From Angiostrongylus vasorum (Eukaryota > Nematoda > Chromadorea > Rhabditida > Metastrongylidae), in assembly GCA_018806985.1 (NCBI GenBank), contig JADANN010000103.1:496001-560000 (forward strand): a stretch of DNA of 64,000 bases, read 5' to 3'. Under the pieces are notes generated by a model. It searched no databases, was not told the origin of the DNA, and saw nothing but the letters and a program-made list of their open reading frames with translations. Position 1 is the first letter of the stretch, and the number at the start of each line of letters is the position of its first letter. A program made the position numbers and the translations under genes. This document shows, one piece after another, positions 49,385-60,821 of this stretch.

Positions 49385-49560
49385 ACGCCTGCCGTTGTGG
49401 GGGGGGTGGGGGGTGGCAAATTGGTACCTTACTTGTCTAGAAGAATAGAAAAAAGAGCGCTCATTATATCCAAAACCCTCGTAGACCCTTCCCTTGTGTA
49501 GGGAAAACATGCGTTCAATCAGCCAGCTCTGCTTAAACACTCAAGAAAGGTGCTTTGTGC
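49385..49560 (+). mobile_element. SINE-A fragment headed by a G-run
   Basis: The body block caaattggtaccttacttgtctag is present, but the tRNA-like head is replaced by gtggggggggtggggggtgg. The 3' part (gcgttcaatcagccagctctgctta) is diverged. Confidence 0.5.
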
Positions 49561-50189
49561 AGTGGAAACATCGTGAAGAGTCTGAGAAGGATTGTCGATT
49601 CATTATTAAAGATGATCGTCATGGCACAAGTTTCTATGTGCTCCAAGGAAAAAAAATTCTGCAGCACTAATACCAGACGAGTTAGATGAAAAATTTCCAA
49701 TGTAAGCATGATTCCTTGTAAAGGTGGCCAATACAGGTCTAATATCAAATTCAGGTAAAAACAAAACGTCCATTTTTCTACCTAGTCACTGACCGCGACA
49801 TCCTCAAGATAGTTCTGCATGTAGCTGTATTAGGACTTTCCCAAATTGACACCAAAGGCGCAAGCCTTTTCTACCAACCGCAGGAAAGAATTGCTCTCAC
49901 CTTGGAAGTTAGTAGGATGGCAGTGATTCCCAAAAATTGGTTCGTTTTTAAGTAACGTCTGAATAAAAATATCGAACTCCTTATCTTAATAGATGGTGTT
50001 TGGATAAAGAATGCCACTGCATTATATCATGATTTCTTACTTTCTTACCTAAGGTGTTCAACTCCTAGCACGATGAAGCAGACAGCATTGGAGACAATGT
50101 ATCAGAACAATTAGGAAAAAAGGGAAAAAATTTTATCATGAGGAGGGGATAGTAATCAAAAGATAATGAGGAGTAAAGTTCTAATAAAG
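49561..50189. other. Gene-free stretch
   Basis: AT-rich; nothing recognised. Confidence 0.35.
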
Positions 50190-51150
50190 GTTTTATCCTA
50201 TGTTGTAAAAAAACTTAAAGGGAGAAGAGCAGCAGTTATGGATGAAGCTACAGAGGGTGAAAAGAGCATTCGCAAAGCTCACTGAAGCTTTGCCGATTGC
50301 AAAACCAATGTGATTGCACTCCGAAGCCCAGACGGAATAGTTACAACTTCCAGAAAGGCAGTGGAGAAAATCACTCACGATTACCACTCAGTCTTTTCAA
50401 TAGCACATCCTGATCTGCTCATATGAAATAAAAGAGGATGGATATGTCGTACCACCAGTTCTCTGTTCCGAAATACGACATGATATTTCATTGGTGACGA
50501 ATCGAATAACATAAGGTCCAGAGAGGATAAGATCTGAAAAGCTGAATAACGTTCTGCCAGACTTCAAAAAGACTCTGGCGCTGCTCGTCACACGTTACCT
50601 GTCTGAATGCAAGATTCCTAGCCATTGGAAGGCCAGTAAGATTGTGTTATTGTTCAAGAAAGGTGACTTCCATGATATCGGCAACTATCGCCCAATCTGC
50701 TTGCTGTCTGTCGTCTACAAACTTTTCACTCGAGTCATCCTAGACAAAAAAAACAGAACACAGGACGAAGGACATCCATGTGAGCAAGCAGGGTTTCGAA
50801 AAGGATTTAGTACGATGGACCACATCCACACGATAACAAGACTCGCTGAAGTATTGCAAGAGTACAAAAAGACCGCTCTGCCTCACTTTCATAGATTTAA
50901 AAGAAGCTTTTGCCTCAATTAAAATGGAGGCAATTACGGCATCCCTGGACAGTCAGAGTTTTTCACAAAAACCCTAGAAAAAGATATGAGTCTCAACGAG
51001 TTTTTAGAGCGAGTAGAACCCACTGGGCTACTCTTGCACGCGAAAGGGAAAAATGAACGACTGGCGTCCCCCTCCTGTCACTCGACGATCAACGGTACGA
51101 TATGTGATACAGGTGAAACAATACTATCGTTTCCACACCAGTGTGTCAAG
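50190..51150 (+). mobile_element. RTE-type LINE fragment with internal deletion
   Basis: The clearest part is a reverse-transcriptase N-terminal stretch (50644-50922) with NYRPICLLSVVYKLFTRVIL and EQAGFRKGFSTMDHI, the fingers region of non-LTR elements. Upstream, 50215-50640 aligns with the linker before the RT also seen at 58590-58940, but with many stops. After about 50930 the sequence jumps to the C-terminal end (…SLNEFLERVEPTGL; RPPPVTRRST), so the catalytic part with YADD is missing. The copy is dead. Confidence 0.8.
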
Positions 51151-51164
51151 GCAGTGCTGCTATC

Positions 51165-51305
51165 TTTATAGAAAAGGTTGGTGTCAATTTGCCGAACTCG
51201 GGAGAGTGAAAGGCTTGGTGGGGTCGGTGGGCGAGATAAATGCAATGACCACGTGTGTACTGCGAGGTAGCTCTAACCACTTCATTGCATGCGCCGTCCA
51301 AAGTA
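51165..51305 (-). mobile_element. SINE-A fragment next to LINE
   Basis: Reverse head half: gctgctatctttatagaaaagg, ggagagtgaaaggcttggtgg, accacttcattgcatgcgccg. The tail half is missing where it joins the LINE. Confidence 0.55.
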
Positions 51306-51989
51306 GGATACCGATGTATAAATCATTTTTTAAACCCTTCTAGGTAAGCCGGTATAAATTTTGAAACTTTGAAGAAATAAGAAGCTTGGTTATCTCGTTG
51401 AGGAGGATTGAACTAACGACCAGTTTCATATAGGGGGCACCCCTAATTAATGTGTTGCAAATCTGTAATTTAATACGAAGTTCTCGCCCAAGTTCTCAAA
51501 TTAATTGTGATTAACGTGTATTACAGATGCCAGGAGCATAGAAAATAACAGCTTAATTGGTGCTTATTCACCATTCCTGACGACGTCAACCAGAATTATT
51601 CCTCCAGTGTGATTCATATATGGCACAGACCTAGCCAAAAAATAATTTAGCCTTTATACTTCAACAGCAATTAATAAGTCAATGAGAGCGAGAGTCAACA
51701 GACTCTCAGGTTCCAGCGATTACATAGGCAAAATCGATCACCTCTACGGCTAACGAGACAAGGAAACTAATGGATAGAGTGCTGGAACCGTTCATATTGC
51801 TGCCCTTCCTGGGTACGTCAACAGAGTCGCCCATTTCGCCAAGGAAAGCTCTTTCTTCGATAGCTGATTTTGCACCTATACTGATGATAAGACGACAAGG
51901 CGCTCAGCGCTATCGATCGACTCTTCAGAGATATGTCATGAACGTCAATAATGATCATAGAAGTGACTGAAGACAGATTTAGGTTATAT
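51306..51989. other. Gene-free stretch
   Basis: Nothing recognised; short open frames on both strands at 51770-52042 overlap. Confidence 0.35.
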
Positions 51990-52165
51990 AATGACCTAAA
52001 GAAGTCTATCGACAAACCAACTTTTTTAATCTTCTCAGACACGCTTGGTATTAATTTACCAAGTCTGGGTGGATGGAGGACTGAGTATTCTGGGTTGTAG
52101 GATCACACCAGCGGCCAAATGTGTAATACATGGCACCTCTAATGGTTGTGCTGTACACGTCCTAT
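51990..52165 (-). mobile_element. Degenerate SINE-A copy
   Basis: Reverse: gacctaaagaagtctatcg, ttctcagacacgcttgg, gtctgggtggatggaggactgag, gtaatacatggcacctctaatgg. Confidence 0.4.
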
Positions 52166-53424
52166 CAAAGAAAAACTAACCGCATTAACACCAACACTTT
52201 TTTTTCCTACATCGTTCCCTACGTAACCGAACAATGGACTATTTCATTGGAGATTTATCATCGGCTGAGACTCAAGCAGTCATGAAAGCATTAGGTAGTC
52301 ATGCTTCACTTACTCACTAGGTAAGGATCTTTTTATGAGATGTACAACCAGTTCACAACCATAATTTTGTCGATCTACAACGACAGAGTCACTGATATAA
52401 CGAGTGGACCCCGACAATATTGTTTATCATTGAATTATCCAACGCTACTCTAGAGAAGGTCACAAGATAGAAAACTGATTGGGTTTACATCGAAGTGATT
52501 TCTGTACCATCTCTACAATTCTCCTGACACAAAAAATGTCTTAAATGTATAAAGCAACTTGGAGGGATTTGTAGTCATGTAACCTGCTGCAATATTTTCT
52601 GTCAAAGGAAGAATTAGGGATAAGCAATAGCACAACTTTCTGAATATCCCCTATTAGCTCAAAAACCTCATCGTTAGAATAAACTGTCAACGATTGTACC
52701 AGAAATCATAGCAGGAATTTAAGGCTACCTTTTGTAAGCAAATTCGATATGGGATGTTTCCTTTCTTCTGACCTGCCATGCGTCCTCTCTTCTTTTATTG
52801 TTGCCACAATTCAATCGTTGACCCTGGGCACTTAAGCTTTTGTTTAATAATAATGATACAATATGGCGGAATGGTCAATGAAGAAGATTTAAAAAAACAA
52901 CAGTTACACTGACTGCGTGGGAGACTTCTGCGACGGGGGTTTGAAGTAGTGTAAGGGGGCAATTACGATATCCTGCGAATACGGAAATAAGTAACGTCGG
53001 GTGGAATTGCAGAAGGATATGTGAGGAGAAGGTTAACTAAGTAAGAGCTTTTTTAGATAGTGCTAGTGAAGACTGAGACAATTAAAGGATGGATATGGCA
53101 CGCCTTGCATCTGGCAGGAACAGAGAGGTATGGATGTAAAACGCCCGGAGCCATACAAATCAAACAATGGTGTAGAAAAGAAAGATGGTTAGGTAAGACT
53201 ATTACGAACAGTAGAAGTACTTAAGGCACAACGCATAACTGATATAGGAACACAGAGAGCATTCTCTATGAGGTAGAGAATAGGGTGTAACAACTTTACA
53301 TATGAAGGACTTCGCTTTTTCTCACCAATGGCAACCATACCTGGAAATAAACAAGACTGCGACGAGATTACGTCCGTTTAAGCCGGCATATTCTTAGTAT
53401 AACACCATAATAATAAAGCGAAAC
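52166..53424. other. Gene-free stretch
   Basis: About 1.25 kb of AT-rich sequence without exons or recognised repeats. Confidence 0.4.
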
Positions 53425-53545
53425 ATTGCGTGGATAACATTCGTGAGTGATGGATTCGAAGAAGCGAACGAAATGCGAGCGAGAAATGCTGAAATTCGCA
53501 TAGCAGATATGAAGAATGTAGCCATGTAGAATGAAAAACGAAAAA
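53425..53545 (+). mobile_element. R4 3' end fragment
   Basis: gcgtggataacattcgtgagtgatgg, gaagcgaacgaaatgcgag, gaaatgctgaaattcgcatagcagatatga. Confidence 0.45.
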
Positions 53546-53569
53546 AAAATAAAATAAAGTGGTAACAGT

Positions 53570-54045
53570 GTTAACTCTTTATCTACTGCCTATTATAACT
53601 TTTCATGGTAGGGTATTACCTGTGAAACAACCACAATGATGCTGAGATATTTGCAAAAGTCCGGATCGCAAGTGTCTGCGGTGGGGAACGAACGCGCTAT
53701 TACTCTTTCCGAGGGCTGACGCGTTCACCACCACACCATGCGAGTCTTTGGCTTCGCCTGTCTTTCAGCTAGTTCTATCGATCAGCGCCATCAGCAATCA
53801 CCCGTCAACGGGGTTGATCTGGGGAGTCCAAATAAGCAACTAACCTAGTTAAGCTGCGGCTCTAGTCGAAATCACAATGTTAACTTTTTATTTGCTGCCT
53901 GTTATAATTTTTCATGGCAGGGTATTACGTGTGAAACGCGAACGCGTTAGCACCGGAAAGCGTAATACCACGTTCGTTCTCCACTGCAGGCACCTGCGGT
54001 CCGGAGTCTTGCAAATATCTCAGCATCATTGTTATAAGATGATAA
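53570..54045 (-). mobile_element. R3 copy followed by a rearranged second copy
   Basis: The first copy (53570-53870) is reverse and near-complete, including gggctgacgcgttcaccaccac. The second begins reverse (ttaactttttatttgctgcc) and after about 53938 switches to forward R3 (gcgttagcaccggaaagcg, ttctccactgcaggcacc, tgcaaatatctcagcatcattg), so it is an inversion or recombination between copies. Confidence 0.6.
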
Positions 54046-54180
54046 CATTAAAGAGTGGCCCAGAATGATGAAGGACTTGGTTAGCCGACCACGAGCTCGA
54101 ACCTACAGTCATGTGATGGCTGCACTTCTAGTCAGTGCGCTAAATGTACCTGATATGTCGATTTGCTTAATTGGCATTTA

Positions 54181-54194
54181 TTTATATATATATA

Positions 54195-54226
<32 letters not shown>
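54181..54226. repeat. (TA)n microsatellite
   Basis: About 45 bases of TATA with one ATGAATA interruption, directly abutting the LINE fragment. Confidence 0.9.
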
Positions 54227-54229
<3 letters not shown>

Positions 54230-54522
54230 GATAGGGTGGGCCGGACACGTAATGCGTATGAATGACAACCGATGGACAGGAGCCGTTATTGACTGGATTC
54301 CTCGGAATGTCAAACGTACTGCAGGAAGACCACTGACGCGATGGTCAGAGTTCTTGACAAAGAGCCTTGAAGAAAGTTATGAGGCTCGACGAGTCCGTAG
54401 AGTGAGCAGAACCCATTGGGCTACTCCTGCACTCGACAGGGAAAAATGGAAGACTTACTGGCGCCCGCTCGACTCACTCGACGATCAACGGGACTACAGG
54501 TGACACAGGTGACACAGGTGAT
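54227..54522 (+). mobile_element. RTE-type LINE 3' end, severely 5'-truncated
   Basis: The frame 54228-54503 encodes the C-terminal region only: GRTRNAYE-like in one frame and GWAGHVMRMNDNRWTGAV, PRNVKRTAGRPLTRWSEF in the other, close to 59134-59406. The stop is followed by three copies of the unit aggtgacac, a short tandem tail as seen on RTE elements. Confidence 0.8.
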
Positions 54523-54548
54523 ATATAAATGCCAATTAAGCAATTCGA

Positions 54549-54870
54549 TATGCACAGATATTTCATTTAGTATCCCAGATGTTTGTTGTCCATGCACAAT
54601 GGTTCATTTTGTAATAACAGTTAACGCGTGAGGAAGAGACATCGCTGATGACACACCTCTAATATCAGATTCGAAAGAAACTGCCGTCAAGCAAAAAAGA
54701 TCTCTTACGATTATTTTTCTAGTGGTTATTTTATAATGTTGGAATAGAATCAAACTTCGAAACATATCTTGAAAAAGATGAAGATGTCAAAGCGTTGGCC
54801 TAACCAATCCTTTTTAGCAACGCTGTTCTATCTTAGGAAACAGAGAAGGTTTTACTTCGGAACGTTTCAG
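54549..54870. other. Gene-free stretch
   Basis: Nothing recognised. Confidence 0.35.
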
Positions 54871-55143
54871 GTTGAGTGCGGCACAGTGATTAAAGGTACC
54901 ATGAAATACACACAGGGTCGTTAGTTTAACCCGACGCCCGGGTCTCACCGAACATCTCATTCCTCCGAGGTCGCCAAATTAGTACCAAACTTGTCAGCAC
55001 TGACTTCATACATCGGTAGGTCACCAAAAGTCATTGTATAAGCCAGATATCCATTCCAACACGTCTCACAATGCTTAATGAAGTCGAGGGCACGGCGAAT
55101 TCCTCAGGGATTGCTAAATGCTGAGCGCTCTATCTTTCCTTAA
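54871..55143 (+). mobile_element. SINE-A copy, diverged
   Basis: Head gtgcggcacagtgattaaagg, then gtcgttagtttaacccgacgcc, and a deletion removing gggaggatag before the cagcactgacttc block; tail gattgctaaatgctgagcgctc. Confidence 0.65.
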
Positions 55144-55492
55144 TCGAAACATTCCCACCTCACTCTCCCCTCTAAGAGTCTAACCATGACCAAAAATCAC
55201 CAGCTGCTTCTTCATCATTCGCCAATTGTACTATTACCTAAGAAACTTAAAAAGGTGGAAGCAGAGCCTCTTTAATACCTCAATGCTTACCAATGAATCT
55301 CACTGGTTGAACAGATATTTGAAACCTCGCTTATTTACTGCTTATTATTTATCTACAACGCAGCGATAAACGCACCTGTTTGCTAGCTTTTATCACTGTC
55401 TTAATAGATCTGCGACAATGCCGATGCTTTAAAAACAGCTCATAGTTTTCAGTGACAAAGTGTTATATTATCACTTCATGTATCTAATGGAA
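55144..55492. other. Gene-free stretch
   Basis: Nothing recognised. Confidence 0.35.
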
Positions 55493-55778
55493 AGGGCGCG
55501 TGTGGCGCAGTGGTCGGAGGCGCCCTGTAACACACAGTGGAATCGATCCCTTAGCTCACGGCCCACCAAGCCTTCCATCCCGCTTGGGTCGGCAAATTGG
55601 TGCCAGACCTGTCTGGGAGGATAGCAGCACTGGCTCGATACATCGGTAGGCCATCGCTAGTCATTGTAAAGGCCAGATATGCGTTCAATCACCTCCAAAC
55701 GATGCTTGATGAAGTCGAACGCACGGCGCAACCCTAAGAGATTGATCAACGCGGAGAGGTCTATCTTTTTTATTTTAT
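55493..55778 (+). mobile_element. SINE-A copy, near-consensus
   Basis: Complete, from gggcgcgtgtggcgcagtgg to gattgatcaacgcggagagg. One of the youngest-looking members here. Confidence 0.85.
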
Positions 55779-55794
55779 ATCTAATGGAATAGAG

Positions 55795-56460
55795 CACGGG
55801 TAATACAGTGGTAGTGATGCAGTCCATCAGGAAACAAGGTGCTGGTTCAAATCCCTCTCAAACACTTTTCTTTAATTTAAATCTGAATGCCTCAGCTTGG
55901 TTATCTTCGAGATTGCAAGCAGATTCCACTCAACCAGCACTCTATGACATTCATTAAAAAGGTTAAATCCTCATGCAGGAGCGGAAATAACAGGCAAAAT
56001 CTTCGTGAACCACTGTGGACGATGAATGACAGGAGAACGAATTGTATGCAGGAAGTGATGGGATCTACATTTAATGTGGTGACGGATCAAGCAAAATTTA
56101 AAAAAAGAAAGGTGCTGCCCAGTATGAGCAAGGCGCTGGTTCCACCGCACATCGGGTCCACTATGCTTCACATTTCTCCAGGTTCGGAGAGAAAAGTGCG
56201 AGATTCTTCTTGTGCCAGCTGCTAGCCACCACTACACAAAGGATGGGGCCTGTCTGTGGGGATGATCTAAGAGTGCCTCACTATGCCGGAGGAATCGACC
56301 TGATGCATTCGGGGAAACTCTGATAATCAAAAAATCCTCAGGGAGAAACGGAAGCTACACGCAAACCCGAAGATCTTCGTGGATGAGGACACGTGGGTTG
56401 AAGCGAATCGAATGCAGAAACTGCGCTGAGATCTCCACAACATGTAAAGTAACTAGTGAA
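55795..56460 (+). mobile_element. Two R4 copies in tandem
   Basis: The first copy (about 55795-56105) starts gcacgggtaatacagtggtagtgatgc with a B-box-like gctggttcaaatccc. The second (56110-56455) starts inside the family at agtatgagcaaggcgctgg and ends at ctgcgctgagatctccacaacatg. Confidence 0.55.
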
Positions 56461-56524
56461 CATAAAACCTTTTTAAAAATTCAACAAGTTTCTATGAGAG
56501 ACTTTAACTTATCCGTTCTAAGGG

Positions 56525-56765
56525 TGTAGATAAAATGTTGGGGATAAAGCTTTCTTTATTGATGCTTCAATTAGGAATGGTCTATGAGCCATTCGTTGTA
56601 TCATAGCAGAGGTGGCAGAAGGTACATTTGGCCTATACAATAAATTAGAATTGGTAGTGATTCCGTCCACTACGTGCACGGCACCCCCCTGCCCAGTCGC
56701 TTGTGTGACCCACCTTCAGGTCATCATGCTTTTGTAACCGCTGTGGTTAGAAAATTCCAATCAAA
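56525..56765 (-). mobile_element. Degenerate SINE-A copy
   Basis: Reverse: ggggataaagctttctttattgatgc, ggtctatgagccattcg, ggcctatacaataaattagaattgg. Only the tail half is convincing. A further weak copy may lie at 56820-57000. Confidence 0.35.
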
Positions 56766-56999
56766 CTTCTCTTGGATTAGGTGACTTCTCTAGTACAGGT
56801 AGGAACGTTTTAGGAAGGCTACCTGAGGATGACTCGTGGTAAACTACTGATGTATAGGAACCACTATTTCTATTCCCTCAGACAAACCGGGTGAAAATTT
56901 ACCTACGTGAAGGATGGAAGTTGTGTTGAGACCGTGGCATATGATTGAACTAACGATTATAGATATTAGAACCACGGAGGTTGGATCTCTAGCCGGTTT

Positions 57000-59425
57000 G
57001 CCGTGACGTTACGTGGCGCGCACCGAGACGGCGGATAGAGAGTTAATCGCGGACCAAATACGATCGTAGTTTCCCTGAGACGCAGGTGGATTCAGGGGAT
57101 GGACTCCCTGTTTCTGCTGCGCCGATTTGGCACATACTTTCTGCATTTGCGAGGCGTATTAATTCACGCGTGTGTCGGTGCGCTCAAGTTTGTGCGGATT
57201 GTATTCCAAGAGTCAATTCGGCCAAAAGCTAGCAATCAAGTGACAGGGAAGTATATGGGAGGCAGTCAGGAATCGCCTCCAACAAATAAGCCCCATGCCC
57301 ACTCTGGGAAAGACTGGCAAGCAACCTGTGAGTATACCGAACCCCCGCGTCCAGACCCCAGCAAGCTACACGTAGGTGTCAAAATGCTAAACAAAGTAAA
57401 ACGAAAAAACGGGACTCGTTCCCTTCACTTCGAAAGAACCCACAATTTCGCAGCGTTGGGTAGGACGAGTACGGAGAGGCTGCTAAAATCTCAGGGCCAA
57501 TAGAAGCTGCCTGGATTACAAAGAACTATGGTGACGATCTGTACCTACAATGCACATACACTTGCATCCGAGTCCTCGACAGAAGACTTGCTAATGCACG
57601 CAAGAAGGATAAGGTATGACGTCATCGGCCTCGCCGAGACGAGAAGACGCCTCCCTTTCAACGCCGTCTATGACACCGGAGAAGAACTGTTCCTTGGAAC
57701 ATGCGACAGTAGAGGAGTCGACGGCGTCGGCGTTCTCGTCAACACGAGTTTGTTCATGAACATGTTCATGTTCATGTTCATTCATTCAAGCAACTTACAA
57801 CCCAAATTGGACGTTTGCGATTGAAGCGATGTGGATCAATACCGGATTTGACAATTTTAGTCGTTTACGCCCCGACACCAAACAATGACGAAGAAGTCGA
57901 AGCGTTCTATATGGACTTGGAGAAGTTCTACAGACCATACATTCTTCAACGTCATCATTGGAGATTTCAACGCCAAGACTGGACCAAGAATAACGTCTGA
58001 AGAATGTCACATTGGGACCCATGGATTAGAATGGAACGAACAGGGTCAGCGGCTATCTGAGTTTATCATGGCGAGCAAGACCATCCATAGTAACTCGCAA
58101 TTCCAGAAGCCCCACCCTCAACGCTGGACGTGGGAGTCTCCCAGTGGAGAGTACCATAACGAAGTAGACCACATCATAGTAAATAGAAGCTTTTTGCCTA
58201 AGCGATGTCGCTGTTGTCCCAAAAATTCTACACGGGATCAGAGCACCGCCTTCTTCGTGCAAGATTCCATTTCTCGCAGAAAGGAGAAAATGTCTCTGAA
58301 TTAAAAAAACGCAGTCCCAAAACCACCATAAGCTAGGGACTTATTCAATTCAGTCGGCTGTTGGAAAGTTACCGTTGTCGATAACATCGACGAAAAAATA
58401 CGATCGGCTCATTCAACATCTTCACGTTAGCGCTATGAAAGCTCAGAGTTCGAAAGTCACCAAGAGACTTCTGTCTCCAGAAACACTCGAGCTGATACGT
58501 CAGCGTGGAATCGCACGAGCTGCAGGCAACCACGAACCAACGTCCCAACTTGCAAAGTAATGCAGACAGGCGATAAAAGAAGGTCTTAAAGAGAGAGAGC
58601 AGCAGTAATGGTCGAAGCTGCGAAGGCTGGGAAAAGCATTCGCAAAGGCCACCGAAGCTTCGCCAATTACAAGACCAAGATGATTGCACTCCGACGCCCA
58701 GACGGAACAGTTACAGCGTCGAGAAAGGCAATGGAGAAAATCATTCACGAATACTACTCAGATCTCTTCGCTAGCCACGTCCACCTCCCGTCATATGAAA
58801 TAAAGGAGGATGGACATGTTCTACCACCGGTTCTCCCTTCCGAAATCCGACATGCCATTTCGCCGATGAAAAATCGAACAGCACCAGGTCCGGACAGGAT
58901 AAGATCTGAACACTTGAAGAGCCTTCCACCAGTCCTCGTAAGCACACGTATGCGTTAAAAACCTGGTCGCTGCGTAAACAGGATGAAAAACCACTCAGCG
59001 TTAATGAACGCACAATCGAAAGGACGATGCTAGGAATATTCCGTTTCACACAAGTAAGGAAGGGATCCGAAGCTCCGACCTGCGTCAACGATCAAAGATC
59101 AAAGATGCCGTTCTGTACGCCAAACAGTCGAGGATGAGGTGGGCCGCACACGTAATGCGTATGAACGACAACCGATGGACAAGAGCCGTTGGTGACTGGG
59201 CTCCTCGGGATGTCAAACGCGCTGGAGGAGGACCACCGACCCGATGGTCAGAGTTCTTCACGAAAAGCCTAGAGGAAAGATATGATTCTCAACGAGTTCC
59301 TAGAGCGAGCAGAACCCACTGGCTACTCTTGCATGCGACAGGGGAAAAATGGAAGATTTACTGGCGCCCGCTCGACTCACTCGACGACGAATGGGACTAC
59401 AGGTGATACAGACACTAGGAGTTCA
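57000..59425 (+). mobile_element. RTE-type LINE, endonuclease plus partial RT, internally deleted
   Basis: Layout: a 5' region with an open frame (57099-57503, no recognised domain); an APE-type endonuclease in several frames (57528-58304) with CTYNAHTL, GLAETRR, GDFNAKTG and EVDHIIV; the final catalytic SDH reads SEH (GSEHRLLRARF at about 58227-58260); a pre-RT and fingers region (58608-58958) with KNRTAPGPDRIRSEHL; then a jump at about 58940 to the C-terminal region (59134-59406) with HVMRMNDNRWTRAVGDW. The RT palm with YADD is missing. A TTCATG microsatellite (57756-57784) has expanded inside the endonuclease and shifted its frame. It cannot be active. Confidence 0.85.
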
Positions 59426-60444
59426 TCAAAAGAGTGACTAGATAGAGTAGACACGAATGTATGTATGCCGTTGGTTGAACAGTGTATCCTGGACTACTAG
59501 TCCGGAAATTTGAAGCTTATCCGGGAAAAATCTGTCCCAAACTCGCAAAAATTTCTTCCGAAAATAAAGACGTGATGACGTGATAGTAGGGCTGTGTCGA
59601 AATTCCGGAGGCTTCATGAGGACAAAGATTTTCTCACCTGGCTTTCAATACAGCTGTAGAAAAAAAATTCGCAGATGACAAACACGAGGCAACTAACCAA
59701 GTGAAATAAGTGCTGAGATCCCAGCAGTGTATGAAATCGACTGCTGTATATGTAAATGGGAATAAGACTTAAATATTCTGGTCAGAGTGGTGTAGATTTT
59801 GCTTATTTCTGCTTACGTTAGTATGCTTCACGACCTTTGAGCTAATATATTTGCTTAACTTGAACGGCCAGCTTACCTTTTCGTCACCTACGCATTGAAA
59901 TCAAGGTGTATCGATGAGACTGACCCATGAGGAGAAAGCATGATCTGTTTTCTTGTTTGTTATCTTTAGTCTTTAGTTCTCACTGGTGTTTGAAAAGAAA
60001 ACTGCGAAGTACGAAACTATCTTTAAAGTGATTTACATTGTTCTACCACCTCTATAATTGCCATCCTTCCACTGATATGCTGACTATGGTTGACTTCTTC
60101 GTGGTGGTCTAAACTATTGTGTGCAACAGAATATCCTTCCTTTGAATATGTCACCCACGCCGCAGAGTTCTTCACTGTAATTCATAAGCCTAGTTACAAA
60201 TGAACCTATGACAGGAATCGCAACCTTCTTGGAAGAAGTACAGTCGCATGGTGTTGGAGGAGTCACAAAGGTGTAGCCGAACCACTTCCATTATTAGCAA
60301 CTGCCTATGATTTCATCAAGCAATACCTTGGAATATAAATGAGAGCTGTCTCAGTGAAGTTTTTTCTTGTGCTTAAGAACATATGCGGCTGTGTGGATCA
60401 AGTTCTATGACATTAATTTGAAATATTTTACCATTATTTTTCAG
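59426..60444. other. Mostly unassigned; R4 fragment at 59640-59765
   Basis: The R4 3' end is recognised by gctgtagaaaaaaaattcgcag and gaaataagtgctgagatcccagcag. Between 60130 and 60345 there are coding-like stretches in two overlapping frames (one with YPSFEYVTHAAEFFTVIHKP, another with NEPMTGIATFLEEVQSHGV); I cannot assign either. Confidence 0.35.
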
Positions 60445-60555
60445 CCAAGGGTAACACTCGGATTGGTCCATTTATCTCCTTTGACACTGCGTTTCCCCAT
60501 CCGGAAACACAATGCTTTAAGTGAACAAGCTAAAGTCAAGGCGGTGAAATTGATG
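60445..60555 (+). CDS. Unidentified single exon
   Basis: A strong acceptor (TTATTTTTCAG) and a GTAACA donor bound 111 bases in phase 0, giving 37 residues with no stop (starts PRVTLGLVHLSPLTLRFP, ends KVKAVKLM). A second frame is also open for 24 codons (KGNTRIGPFISFDTAFPHP…), which weakens the call. I know no family that matches. It could belong to a gene with exons at 60130-60270, or to a decayed transposon. Confidence 0.25.
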
Positions 60556-60821
60556 GTAACATAACTATTGGCCATTAATCCAACAGCAAGGAAGAAAAAC
60601 CAAGTAAATCCACTCTTTGCAACACCGATAATTTCTCTTGCATAGATCTACAGTGTCATTACTGGGAGCGAAAATTAATATAGCTAATTGTTGAGTCTAA
60701 GTTTTTTTTCTAAAAACCATCGATCAATTTAAGGGATTTAAATTTCGCCCTAATATTTCCCATTTGGCAGTTCTCTCATTTGGGCCGACCGTGTGAGCGG
60801 TAGGCGGACCACTTACTTTAC

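Larger units (their letters stand above)
54158..54548. repeat. Inverted repeat flanking a LINE fragment
   Basis: TTGCTTAATTGGCATTTAT at about 54163-54181 occurs as its reverse complement at about 54525-54543, with further matching bases outside (tcgat / ATCGAA). The LINE 3' end and the (TA)n lie between the arms. Confidence 0.7.

Noticed and set aside
60130..60345. Merlin/ISXO2-type transposase from YPSFEYVTHAAEFF
   Set aside because: The expected TVNHS…F and WR motifs are not in place; resemblance is too weak.
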